NCBI RefSeq assembly: GCF_006539125.1
Contig: NZ_BJMK01000005.1
Coordinates: 1 to 64,000, forward strand
DNA from: Gluconobacter sphaericus NBRC 12467
GTDB taxonomy: Bacteria; Pseudomonadota; Alphaproteobacteria; Acetobacterales; Acetobacteraceae
DNA length: 64,000 bases
Direction of reading: 5' to 3'
The notes beneath the pieces are model-generated. The model searched no databases. It had not been told where the DNA came from and worked only from the letters and a program-made list of their open reading frames with translations. The translations under genes and the position numbers were made by a program. Positions 26,667 to 34,046 of this stretch are shown here, in pieces (position 1 is the first letter of the stretch; every line of letters begins with the position of its first letter).

Positions 26667-26761
26667 GGCTTCTCCTTCCGATAGCGCCATGAGCCCTATT
26701 ACAGCCGATTTGCCAAGCCCCGGACTTGCTGAAACGGCTCTGAAAATGCGACAACGACGCT

Positions 26762-27247
26762 GTGATCAGAATTGACCCAGCCGTCCGACTGCCTCTGTTT
26801 CTCGCCATTTTCATGGTGGCGGTCTTCGTTGTCGGTCACGCTTGGGAAAATCGCGCTCAGGCCCCGCGCGAATACGCCAATGAATGCAGCACCTGCCACC
26901 ACGGCGGTCATGGTCAGGTTTCTGAAGTCGCCCCGATTTTTGGCCGCGTTGGCCCGATCGCACAAACTCCTGCCGGGCATCACTACCTGGCCGACGTCCT
27001 GCTTTACGGACTAAACGGCCCCATTACGGCGGGAGATGGCCATTACAACAGTTCCATGCCGTCTTTTCACCGCCTCTCCAACGACGAGATCGCCCGCATC
27101 CTGACATTCGTCGCAAGTCAAGAAATACCCGCAGACGCCCCGACATTCACCGCCGCTGACGTCGCAGCCGCACGGGCTCATCCGATGTCGGCGACGGAAG
27201 TTTTGCAAGAACGGCAGAAGCTCGACCTGCAAACACCCGTTCATTGA
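26762..27247 (+). CDS. membrane-anchored monoheme cytochrome c
   Basis: A 161-residue protein. GTG start with a poor ribosome binding site. One N-terminal transmembrane or uncleaved signal segment (about residues 8-26), then the heme motif CSTCHH at about 42-47. A class I cytochrome c fold follows with NSSMPSFHRLS as likely Met ligand and DEIARILTFVASQ as the C-terminal helix. It should face the periplasm. The donor and acceptor are unknown; acetic acid bacteria have many periplasmic dehydrogenases that use cytochrome c. Confidence 0.8.
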   Translation: MIRIDPAVRLPLFLAIFMVAVFVVGHAWENRAQAPREYANECSTCHHGGHGQVSEVAPIFGRVGPIAQTPAGHHYLADVLLYGLNGPITAGDGHYNSSMPSFHRLSNDEIARILTFVASQEIPADAPTFTAADVAAARAHPMSATEVLQERQKLDLQTPVH

Positions 27248-27289
27248 AGCCGTTCGCTTCCCCTTTCCCAACAAATGAAGACAGAACCC

Positions 27290-28279
27290 ATGCAGCGCGT
27301 ATTTTCCGGCATTCAGCCAACCGGCATTCCCCATCTGGGCAATTATCTCGGAGCAATCCGCAACTGGGTTACGCTGCAGGAAGACCATGACTGCGTCTTC
27401 TGTCTGGTGGACCTGCATTCCATCACCATGCCCTGGGACCCGCAAACCCTGCGTGAACAGACGCTCGGTTCGACAGCCTGCCTTCTGGCGGCCGGAATCG
27501 AACCCACACGCCTGTACAACCAGTCTGCCGTCAGCGCGCATGCCCGCCTCGGTTGGATTTTCAACTGCGTCTCGCGCCTCGGCTGGCTCAACCGCATGAC
27601 CCAGTTCAAGGACAAGGCCGGCAAGAACCGCGAGAACCATTCGGCGGGCCTGTATGTCTATCCGAACCTGATGGCCGCCGACATTCTGGCCTTCCACGCA
27701 ACCCGCGTCCCCGTCGGCGAAGACCAGCGCCAGCATATCGAGCTCACCAACGACATCGGCCAGAAGTTCAATCACGACATGGGCGTGGAGTTCTTCCCGC
27801 AGGTGGAGGCCTTCATCCCTCCCGCCGCAGCCCGCGTCATGAGCCTGCGCGATGGCAGCAAGAAGATGTCCAAGTCCGACCCGTCAGAACAGAGCCGCAT
27901 TGTCCTGACCGACACCGCAGACGACATCGCCCTGAAAATCCGCCGCGCCAAGACCGATTCCGAACCGCTCCCCAGCGAAACGGACGGTCTGAGCGAACGT
28001 CCGGAAGCCCGAAACCTCGTCTCCATCTATGCAGCTATGTCGGATGAAACACCGGCAGACATTCTGGCCCGCTTCAGCGGTCAGGGCTTTGGCCCGTTCA
28101 AGAATGCTCTCGCCGATCTTCTGGTGGAACGTCTGGCCCCGGTCGCCAGCGAAACGCAGCGCCTGCTTCAGGACGAAACGCATCTGCTCTCGGTCCTGCG
28201 TGCCGGTGCCGAACGTGCAAACAGCGTTTCGGAACCGATCGTTCAGGAAGCCGAACGCCTCGTCGGCTTCCTGCGCTAG
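27290..28279 (+). CDS. trpS: tryptophanyl-tRNA synthetase
   Basis: A 329-residue class I aminoacyl-tRNA synthetase charging tRNA-Trp. The HIGH-type motif is PHLGNYLG (about residue 14) and the KMSKS motif is KKMSKSD (about 194). The start MQRVFSGIQPTG matches the family; an upstream ATG at 27275 would add five residues. Complete length. It converges with lpxB, with only 4 bases between stops. Confidence 0.96.
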   Translation: MQRVFSGIQPTGIPHLGNYLGAIRNWVTLQEDHDCVFCLVDLHSITMPWDPQTLREQTLGSTACLLAAGIEPTRLYNQSAVSAHARLGWIFNCVSRLGWLNRMTQFKDKAGKNRENHSAGLYVYPNLMAADILAFHATRVPVGEDQRQHIELTNDIGQKFNHDMGVEFFPQVEAFIPPAAARVMSLRDGSKKMSKSDPSEQSRIVLTDTADDIALKIRRAKTDSEPLPSETDGLSERPEARNLVSIYAAMSDETPADILARFSGQGFGPFKNALADLLVERLAPVASETQRLLQDETHLLSVLRAGAERANSVSEPIVQEAERLVGFLR

Positions 28280-28283
28280 GATT

Positions 28284-29531
28284 TCAAATGCTGGACGACC
28301 GGGAAACCGGCTCGTTCAGCAAATCCATGATCTCCGCAGCAGCTGCATCAGCGGGCGTCCCCACAGGCGGTGCGAGCATCTCAAGCACGTCAGCAAACGC
28401 CATACGCTGCTTTTCCACCATCTGCGGATCACTCAACAGCTTCGAGACCATCTCGGTCAGTTTCTTTGGCGTGCAATCTTCCTGAAGCAGTTCCGGCACC
28501 ACTTCTCGTCCGGCCAGCAGATTGACCATCGCCACATGCGGCACTTTGATCAGACGCCGCGCAATCGTCGCCGTCACCGGGTTGACGCGATACGTCACCG
28601 CCATCGGCACATTACCCATCGCAAGCTCCAATGTGGATGTCCCTGACTTGGTCAGGGCGCACTGCGCTGCCGCAAAGGCGTCGTGCTTGTCATGGATATC
28701 CGTGACGATATGGGGCTGAACCGGCCATTTACGGATCAACTGACGGATCGTCGGCGCAATCACAGGCGCAACCGGGATCACAGGACAGATATCCGGATAC
28801 TGCACCCGCAACAGATCCAACATCTTGCGAAAAACAGGCAGAAGCCGGGGGGCTTCCGAACGCCGGCTACCCGGCATCAGGATCACAACGGGCGCATTGG
28901 CCGGAATATTGTGCCTCAGCCTGAAGCGCTGCGCATTCCCCTGCCGCACGCCCGACTGAAGCACCGGATGCCCGACAAACCGCCCCTCAAGCCCGCGCTT
29001 TGCAAACCACTCAGGCTCAAAAGGCAGGAGGCAAAGCAGCCTGTCCCAGAGCCCCGGAAACTCCTTGACCCGGTTTTCGCGCCAAGCCCAGACCTGAGGC
29101 GCCACATAATGAACGCGCTTAATCCCGGAACGCTCAATCTTTTGCAACAGACGCAGAGCAAAACCTGGGCTGTCGATCGTCACAACAAGATCCGGCTTAC
29201 GCAACTCAATATCCTGAACGGCCTCCAGAAGCCGCTGCGACAGATGCCGCAGACGGGGCAGCACTTCGACAAGCCCCATGACCGCCAGATCGCTCATGGG
29301 AAACAGGCTGTGCAGCCCGAGCGCTTCCATACGCCCGCCCCCGACACCAGCAAAAACCAGCGAAGGGTCCTGCGCATGGAGTGCCTGCATAAGACGTGCA
29401 CCGATCACGTCTCCACTGGCCTCACCCGCCAGAATCCAGATTACCCGCCCGTAACGGGGCAAAAGCGTGGCTTTTTGGGAAGGGTCCGTCGAGGACTGTC
29501 CGTCAGATCCGGATTCTGGAAGAGAGTTCAT
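28284..29531 (-). CDS. lpxB: lipid-A-disaccharide synthase
   Basis: A 415-residue GT19 glycosyltransferase joining UDP-diacylglucosamine and lipid X at the inner membrane. LAGEASGDVIGARLM at about residue 34, then PQVWAWRENRVK and LMPGSRRSEAPRLLP are hallmark blocks. The N-terminal 25 residues form a polar extension that may reflect a later true start. It overlaps pheT by 4 bases (ATGA), an unusual partner; lpx genes are usually with fabZ/lpxA. Confidence 0.94.
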   Translation of the reverse strand: MNSLPESGSDGQSSTDPSQKATLLPRYGRVIWILAGEASGDVIGARLMQALHAQDPSLVFAGVGGGRMEALGLHSLFPMSDLAVMGLVEVLPRLRHLSQRLLEAVQDIELRKPDLVVTIDSPGFALRLLQKIERSGIKRVHYVAPQVWAWRENRVKEFPGLWDRLLCLLPFEPEWFAKRGLEGRFVGHPVLQSGVRQGNAQRFRLRHNIPANAPVVILMPGSRRSEAPRLLPVFRKMLDLLRVQYPDICPVIPVAPVIAPTIRQLIRKWPVQPHIVTDIHDKHDAFAAAQCALTKSGTSTLELAMGNVPMAVTYRVNPVTATIARRLIKVPHVAMVNLLAGREVVPELLQEDCTPKKLTEMVSKLLSDPQMVEKQRMAFADVLEMLAPPVGTPADAAAAEIMDLLNEPVSRSSSI

Positions 29532-31996
29532 CGACGCAGCACAGCCCCTGTTGCCTTGAGCACCGCAGCTTCCACCGATTTGGAAACCGCTTCAAGCTGC
29601 GCATCCGTAAGACTCTCGCTCTGTGGCTGCAAGACCACTTCCACCCCGAGCGAACGATGTCCTTCCGGCAGACTGCCGCCCTCAAACACATCAAACAGCC
29701 GGACATCCTGCACCAGATTGCGATCCGCCATCCGCGCGGCCTTCAGAACAGCCTGAATTTCCACATCCGATCCCGCCACGAAAGCGAAATCACGGCGGAC
29801 AGGCTGCAGCGGAGACAGAACAGGCGCAGCTTTGCGCTTAGCCTTTGGCAGCGGTACCTGATCCAGATAGGCTTCGAACGCCACCACGGTTCCGCTCAGT
29901 CCCAGCGCCCGCGCGACACGCGGATGCAGTTCACCAAACGTCCCCAGCACCATCTTCGGACCCTGCCGTACCTGGCCAGACCGGCCCGGATGATAGAAAC
30001 CCGGAGCATCAGCCGTGACCGACAGCGCTGCTTCCGGCACTCCCAGTGCCACCAGAGCGGCAGTCAGATCCGCCTTCGCCTCCCAAAGCGTTGCTTCATG
30101 CGCCGCAACACCAGGCTCACGCGCCGTCAGACCAGCCCGCAGACCCGCCAGGCGCAGATGCTGTCCGGTTGCATCGAAGCTCGGTCCAACCTCGAACAGC
30201 GCCCCTTCACCCGACAGACCCAGACCGCGGGCCAGATTACGTGAAAGAGCCCGCGCCAGATTGATCAGTGGGGTCGGACGGAGCTGGTCCAGATCAGTGG
30301 CAATCGGATTCAGCAGATGATGCGCTTCCGACACGTCACCGAACAGAGCCGCATCATCCTGCGCCACGAACGAGAAGCCAACCGTCTCGGTCAACCCGCG
30401 TGCCGCACAGACACGACGCAACAGGGCCGCACGCGCCTGAAGCGGCGTTACAGCCGGAGCCGGCACAACCGTCGTCTGCGGCAACGCAACCGCCGGAACA
30501 TTGTCCAGCCCGTAAAGCCGCAGCACTTCCTCAAGCAGATCGCATTCCGCTTCCATTGCCTGCACATGGCTGGCAGCCCGACCCGCCACGTCTTCATCCA
30601 GCGTCGGGGCCTGCGCCAGAACCTGTCCCGAGGCAATGTCATTGCGCCAGGACGGCACCAGGAACGTCGCGGCGTCTTCCGTCCGTTCCGTCACCTCAAA
30701 GCCCAGATGCTCAAGGGAGCGGACGGCATCGTCAGCCGCGATATCTACACCGCCCAGCGTCTTCAGACGCTCGAACCGCAACGTCGCCGTCCGTTCCCAG
30801 TCCGGCAGAGCACCAGCCTCGGTGATCTCGCTGACTTCACCGCCACACAGATCGCGGATCATGATCGTAGCGGCTTCAAGTCCATTGAGAACCTGTGCCG
30901 GATCGATCCCGCGCTCGAACCGCTGCCGCGCGTCGGTGTGAATGGCCAGACGACGTCCTGTCAGAGCAATCCGTACAGGATCAAAGAGAGCGGATTCTAC
31001 AAACACATCAGTCGTGTTTTCATCCACGCCACTGCTTTCACCGCCAATCAGACCGGCAAGCGACTGCACACCGGCTTCATCGACAATGACCATATCCTCG
31101 GTGCCGAGCACATATTCGCGCCCATCAAGGCCCGTAAAGGTCTCTCGAGCCGCAGGCGTCACCGTAAGCGTATCGCCTTTAAGTTTTGCAACATCAAAGA
31201 CATGCAGCGGACGGCCGAGATCATAAGTGAGGTAGTTCGTAACATCGACAAGCGCCGAAATCGGCTTGACCCCGACAGCCTCCAGACGACGCTGCAGCCA
31301 ATCCGGGCTCGGCCCGTTCTTCACGCCCCGGATCACACGCCCAACAATATACGTGCAAGCCGGATGTTCGGTCTTCCACGCCAGCGGAGACGGAAAATCC
31401 CCTTCCACGGCTTCCGTAAGCCAGGACTTGAGACGTCCGATGCCTCCCGCGGCCAAATCGCGCGCAATGCCACGAATGCTCAGCGCATCGCCGCGGTTGG
31501 GCGTAATCGCGATTTCGATAACCGGATCATCCAGTTCCGCATAGGCCGCATAGGACTCCCCGATCGGAGCTGCTTCGGAAAGCTCGGCAATCCCGTTACT
31601 TTCCTCACCCAGTCCCAATTCCTTCAGAGAGCACAGCATTCCGTTGCTGTCCTGCCCGCGGATTTTGCCCTTCTTGATGGTGATATCAAGCCCCGGGACA
31701 TAGGTTCCCGGCGTCGCGAAAATCACATGCAGACCCGCACGCGCATTTGGTGCGCCGCACACGACCTGCACGTCTTCAAAACCAGCGCCAGCCGCCACAC
31801 GACAGACCTGAAGGCGGTCTGCATCAGGATGACGATGCGCTTCGACAATCTTGGCCGTCCGGAAACCCACCAGACGGTCGGCAGGGTTCTCAACGCCTTC
31901 AACCTCAAGCCCGATGACATTCAGCCGGGCGCAGATGTCTTCAACAGAAGCTGTAAAATCAAGATGTTCACGCAGCCATGAGAGAGAGAACTTCAT
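29528..31996 (-). CDS. pheT: phenylalanyl-tRNA synthetase beta subunit
   Basis: An 822-residue subunit of the alpha2-beta2 enzyme. The N-terminal tRNA-binding EMAP-like domain (about 39-150), the B3/B4 editing domain, the B5 domain and the C-terminal ferredoxin-like anticodon-binding domain (about 730-822) can be followed. It begins 1 base after the pheS stop and is translationally coupled to lpxB. Complete. Confidence 0.96.
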   Translation of the reverse strand: MKFSLSWLREHLDFTASVEDICARLNVIGLEVEGVENPADRLVGFRTAKIVEAHRHPDADRLQVCRVAAGAGFEDVQVVCGAPNARAGLHVIFATPGTYVPGLDITIKKGKIRGQDSNGMLCSLKELGLGEESNGIAELSEAAPIGESYAAYAELDDPVIEIAITPNRGDALSIRGIARDLAAGGIGRLKSWLTEAVEGDFPSPLAWKTEHPACTYIVGRVIRGVKNGPSPDWLQRRLEAVGVKPISALVDVTNYLTYDLGRPLHVFDVAKLKGDTLTVTPAARETFTGLDGREYVLGTEDMVIVDEAGVQSLAGLIGGESSGVDENTTDVFVESALFDPVRIALTGRRLAIHTDARQRFERGIDPAQVLNGLEAATIMIRDLCGGEVSEITEAGALPDWERTATLRFERLKTLGGVDIAADDAVRSLEHLGFEVTERTEDAATFLVPSWRNDIASGQVLAQAPTLDEDVAGRAASHVQAMEAECDLLEEVLRLYGLDNVPAVALPQTTVVPAPAVTPLQARAALLRRVCAARGLTETVGFSFVAQDDAALFGDVSEAHHLLNPIATDLDQLRPTPLINLARALSRNLARGLGLSGEGALFEVGPSFDATGQHLRLAGLRAGLTAREPGVAAHEATLWEAKADLTAALVALGVPEAALSVTADAPGFYHPGRSGQVRQGPKMVLGTFGELHPRVARALGLSGTVVAFEAYLDQVPLPKAKRKAAPVLSPLQPVRRDFAFVAGSDVEIQAVLKAARMADRNLVQDVRLFDVFEGGSLPEGHRSLGVEVVLQPQSESLTDAQLEAVSKSVEAAVLKATGAVLRR

Positions 31997-31997
31997 G

Positions 31998-33068
31998 TCA
32001 CACGCCCTCCGTCAGCGTAGCAGGCGAAAATGCCGAAAATCCGTAATGACGCAGCCAGCGCAGATCGCTTTCGTAGAAAGACCGCAGATCGGGGATGCCG
32101 TTCTTCAGCATCGCCAGACGCTCGATCCCCATTCCAAACGCAAATCCCTGCCATTCGGCCGGATCAAGCCCACAGTTCGCCAGAACCCGTGGATGGATCA
32201 TCCCCGATCCCAAAACTTCCAGCCAGTCAGAGCCAGCACCGATCTCGCCAGTCGCCTTCGACCAGCCGATATCAACTTCCATGGAAGGCTCGGTGAACGG
32301 AAAGTAAGACGCACGAAACCGCACAGGCAGGTTCGGCTTGTCGAAATAGACGCGCAGGAATTCGATCAAGCAGCCCTTAAGGTGGCCAAGCGTGATGTTG
32401 CGATCGACTACAAGACCTTCACACTGATGGAACATCGGCGAATGGGTCGCATCATGATCAGCGCGATAGGTACGGCCGGGTGCAATGATGCGGACCGGAG
32501 GCTGTGAACCGAGCATTGTACGGATCTGCACACCCGAGGTCTGTGTGCGCAGCACCCGTGGCTCCCCACCCTCATTCTTCGGAGGCAAATAGAACGTATC
32601 GTGTTCGGTCCGGGCGGGATGATGCTCGGGCGTATTCAGGGCCGAGAAATTATGCCACTGGCTTTCGATATCCGGCCCTTCGGCGACGGAGAAGCCCATT
32701 GCGCCGAAAATGGCCGTCATTTCCTCAATGGTCCGGCTGATGGGATGGATGGTGCCTGTCACAACTGCGGGCGCCGGCATCGTCACATCCACGCGCTCAG
32801 AGCGCAGACGCGCCTGAAGCGCCTCTTCCTCGATATCGCGACCACGGGCCTCAATAGCTGCCGTCAGTTCATCGCGCAGACCATTCAGCGCCTGACCGCG
32901 CTCTTTGCGCTCCTGCGGCTCCAGCTTGCCCAACTGTTTAAGCAGAGCCGTCAGCGCACCAGACTTCCCCAGCGTCCCGACGCGGATCGCGTCCCACTGG
33001 ACGCGGTCCTGCGCTCCGGCCAGCGCAGCCAGCGTGTCATTCCTGAGTATATCGAGATCGTCAGCCAT
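31998..33068 (-). CDS. pheS: phenylalanyl-tRNA synthetase alpha subunit
   Basis: A 356-residue catalytic subunit. An N-terminal coiled coil binds tRNA (about 1-85); the class II core follows with RTHTSGVQ-type motif seen as RTQTSGVQIRTM, then HQCEGLVVD and the C-terminal motif 3 GMGIERLAML. ATG at 33068 has GGGGATGGGCGGT upstream and gives the family start; an upstream in-frame ATG at 33134 would place the terminator hairpin inside the gene and is rejected. Confidence 0.96.
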   Translation of the reverse strand: MADDLDILRNDTLAALAGAQDRVQWDAIRVGTLGKSGALTALLKQLGKLEPQERKERGQALNGLRDELTAAIEARGRDIEEEALQARLRSERVDVTMPAPAVVTGTIHPISRTIEEMTAIFGAMGFSVAEGPDIESQWHNFSALNTPEHHPARTEHDTFYLPPKNEGGEPRVLRTQTSGVQIRTMLGSQPPVRIIAPGRTYRADHDATHSPMFHQCEGLVVDRNITLGHLKGCLIEFLRVYFDKPNLPVRFRASYFPFTEPSMEVDIGWSKATGEIGAGSDWLEVLGSGMIHPRVLANCGLDPAEWQGFAFGMGIERLAMLKNGIPDLRSFYESDLRWLRHYGFSAFSPATLTEGV

Positions 33069-33084
33069 ACCGCCCATCCCCTGC

Positions 33085-33126
33085 AGCACAAAACAAAACG
33101 GGCCGTCCTGATAACAGGACGGCCCG
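33085..33126 (-). terminator. intrinsic terminator between rplT and pheS
   Basis: Perfect 12-base stem CGGGCCGTCCTG/CAGGACGGCCCG with loop TTAT, followed on the minus strand by TTTTGTTTTG. It separates the ribosomal protein genes from pheST, whose start is 17 bases farther on; pheS must be read through it or from a promoter overlapping it. Confidence 0.85.
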
Positions 33127-33165
33127 CCAGTCACCAGACCCCCGAAGGGATCAAGCCGGAAAAGC

Positions 33166-33522
33166 TCAGCCGAGAGCGGCCTGGGCCTTCTTCACGATTT
33201 CACCGAAAGCAGCGCTATCGTCAAAAGCGATGGCGGCGAGGACCTTACGGTCGATCTCGATGCCAGCCTTGTCCAGACCATTGATGAAGCGGCTGTACGT
33301 CAGACCATGCTCGCGGACAGCAGCGTTGATACGCTGGATCCACAGGGCGCGGAAATCACGCTTCTTGTTGCGACGGTCACGATACGCATAACGCAGCGCC
33401 TTCTCGACGCGCTCCAGAGCAATACGGTAGTTCGTGGACGAACGGCCGCGATAGCCCTTGGCGAGCTCGAGAACCTTCTTGTGACGGGCGTGCGACGTTA
33501 CGCCCCGCTTGACACGTGCCAT
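33166..33522 (-). CDS. rplT: 50S ribosomal protein L20
   Basis: A 118-residue L20, an assembly protein of 23S rRNA domain I. The basic N-terminal extension ([18 protein letters not shown]) and the core [23 protein letters not shown] are typical. It starts 13 bases after rpmI. Confidence 0.97.
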   Translation of the reverse strand: MARVKRGVTSHARHKKVLELAKGYRGRSSTNYRIALERVEKALRYAYRDRRNKKRDFRALWIQRINAAVREHGLTYSRFINGLDKAGIEIDRKVLAAIAFDDSAAFGEIVKKAQAALG

Positions 33523-33535
33523 TTACCTTATCTCC

Positions 33536-33736
33536 TCAGAGCCCGTAGGGCGCCCACTGCTTGATTGTCTTCGCATCCATGTCCGTCATGGTCTGAGGAC
33601 CGCGGTTGGTGCGCTTCATCTTCTGCGGACGGTTGATAAGGCCATGGCGCTTGTTGCCCGGGCCGCACATCACTTTGCCGGTCGCGGTGATCTTGAACCG
33701 CTTCTTGACCGACGACTTGGTCTTCATCTTGGGCAT
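33536..33736 (-). CDS. rpmI: 50S ribosomal protein L35
   Basis: A 66-residue L35: [15 protein letters not shown] at the start and the basic KRTNRGPQ region. The ATG at 33736 is the family start. The infC gene that often precedes rpmI is absent; the neighbour upstream is the divergent glucose dehydrogenase. Confidence 0.95.
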   Translation of the reverse strand: MPKMKTKSSVKKRFKITATGKVMCGPGNKRHGLINRPQKMKRTNRGPQTMTDMDAKTIKQWAPYGL

Positions 33737-34046
33737 TTCGGTCTCCCTCGCCGTAAACGATTGGTCCTGCACACAGTAAGGACTCTGCACGGCCGGGCAT
33801 GCCACTCGTGGCCCGGACGCGTGCGCGGAAGCGGTGTCCTTATCGGAGACCAAAGTATTCTGCAAGCGCATTATTTTCTTGAACGCTCAATCATAAGTTC
33901 CCCCTTTCCTCAAGTCACGACGACGTGAATGCCCTCACAGTGACGTGAGCGAGATGAACCTTCTGACATCTTGACCCTTGATATCCTTCCATGTGCTTTG
34001 TCCGGAAGTCACCGTGCTGCACCAGAACAACATCTTCAGGAACATC
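33737..34046. promoter_or_regulatory. divergent rpmI / glucose dehydrogenase control region
   Basis: 310 bases without a gene. On the minus strand, TTGCAG, 17 bases, TAAGGA (about 33862-33834) could start the rpmI transcript. On the plus strand a TTGACC at about 33972 is a possible -35 for the dehydrogenase, but no clear -10 was found. Two palindromes (33915-33928 and 33934-33949) lie just upstream and are listed separately. Confidence 0.45.
33915..33949. promoter_or_regulatory. paired palindromes upstream of glucose dehydrogenase
   Basis: TCACG-N4-CGTGA (33915-33928) is a perfect inverted repeat, and CTCAC-N6-GTGAG (33934-33949) a second one 5 bases on. Both contain the half-site TCAC/GTGA. 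They look like operators for a dimeric regulator of the dehydrogenase; no regulator is known to me for this element. Confidence 0.45.

Noticed and set aside
33068-33134. Phe-rich leader peptide controlling pheST, or a longer PheS start
   Set aside because: An open frame from 33134 has two Phe codons, but they fall after the terminator stem, so ribosome stalling there could not act as a classical attenuator.
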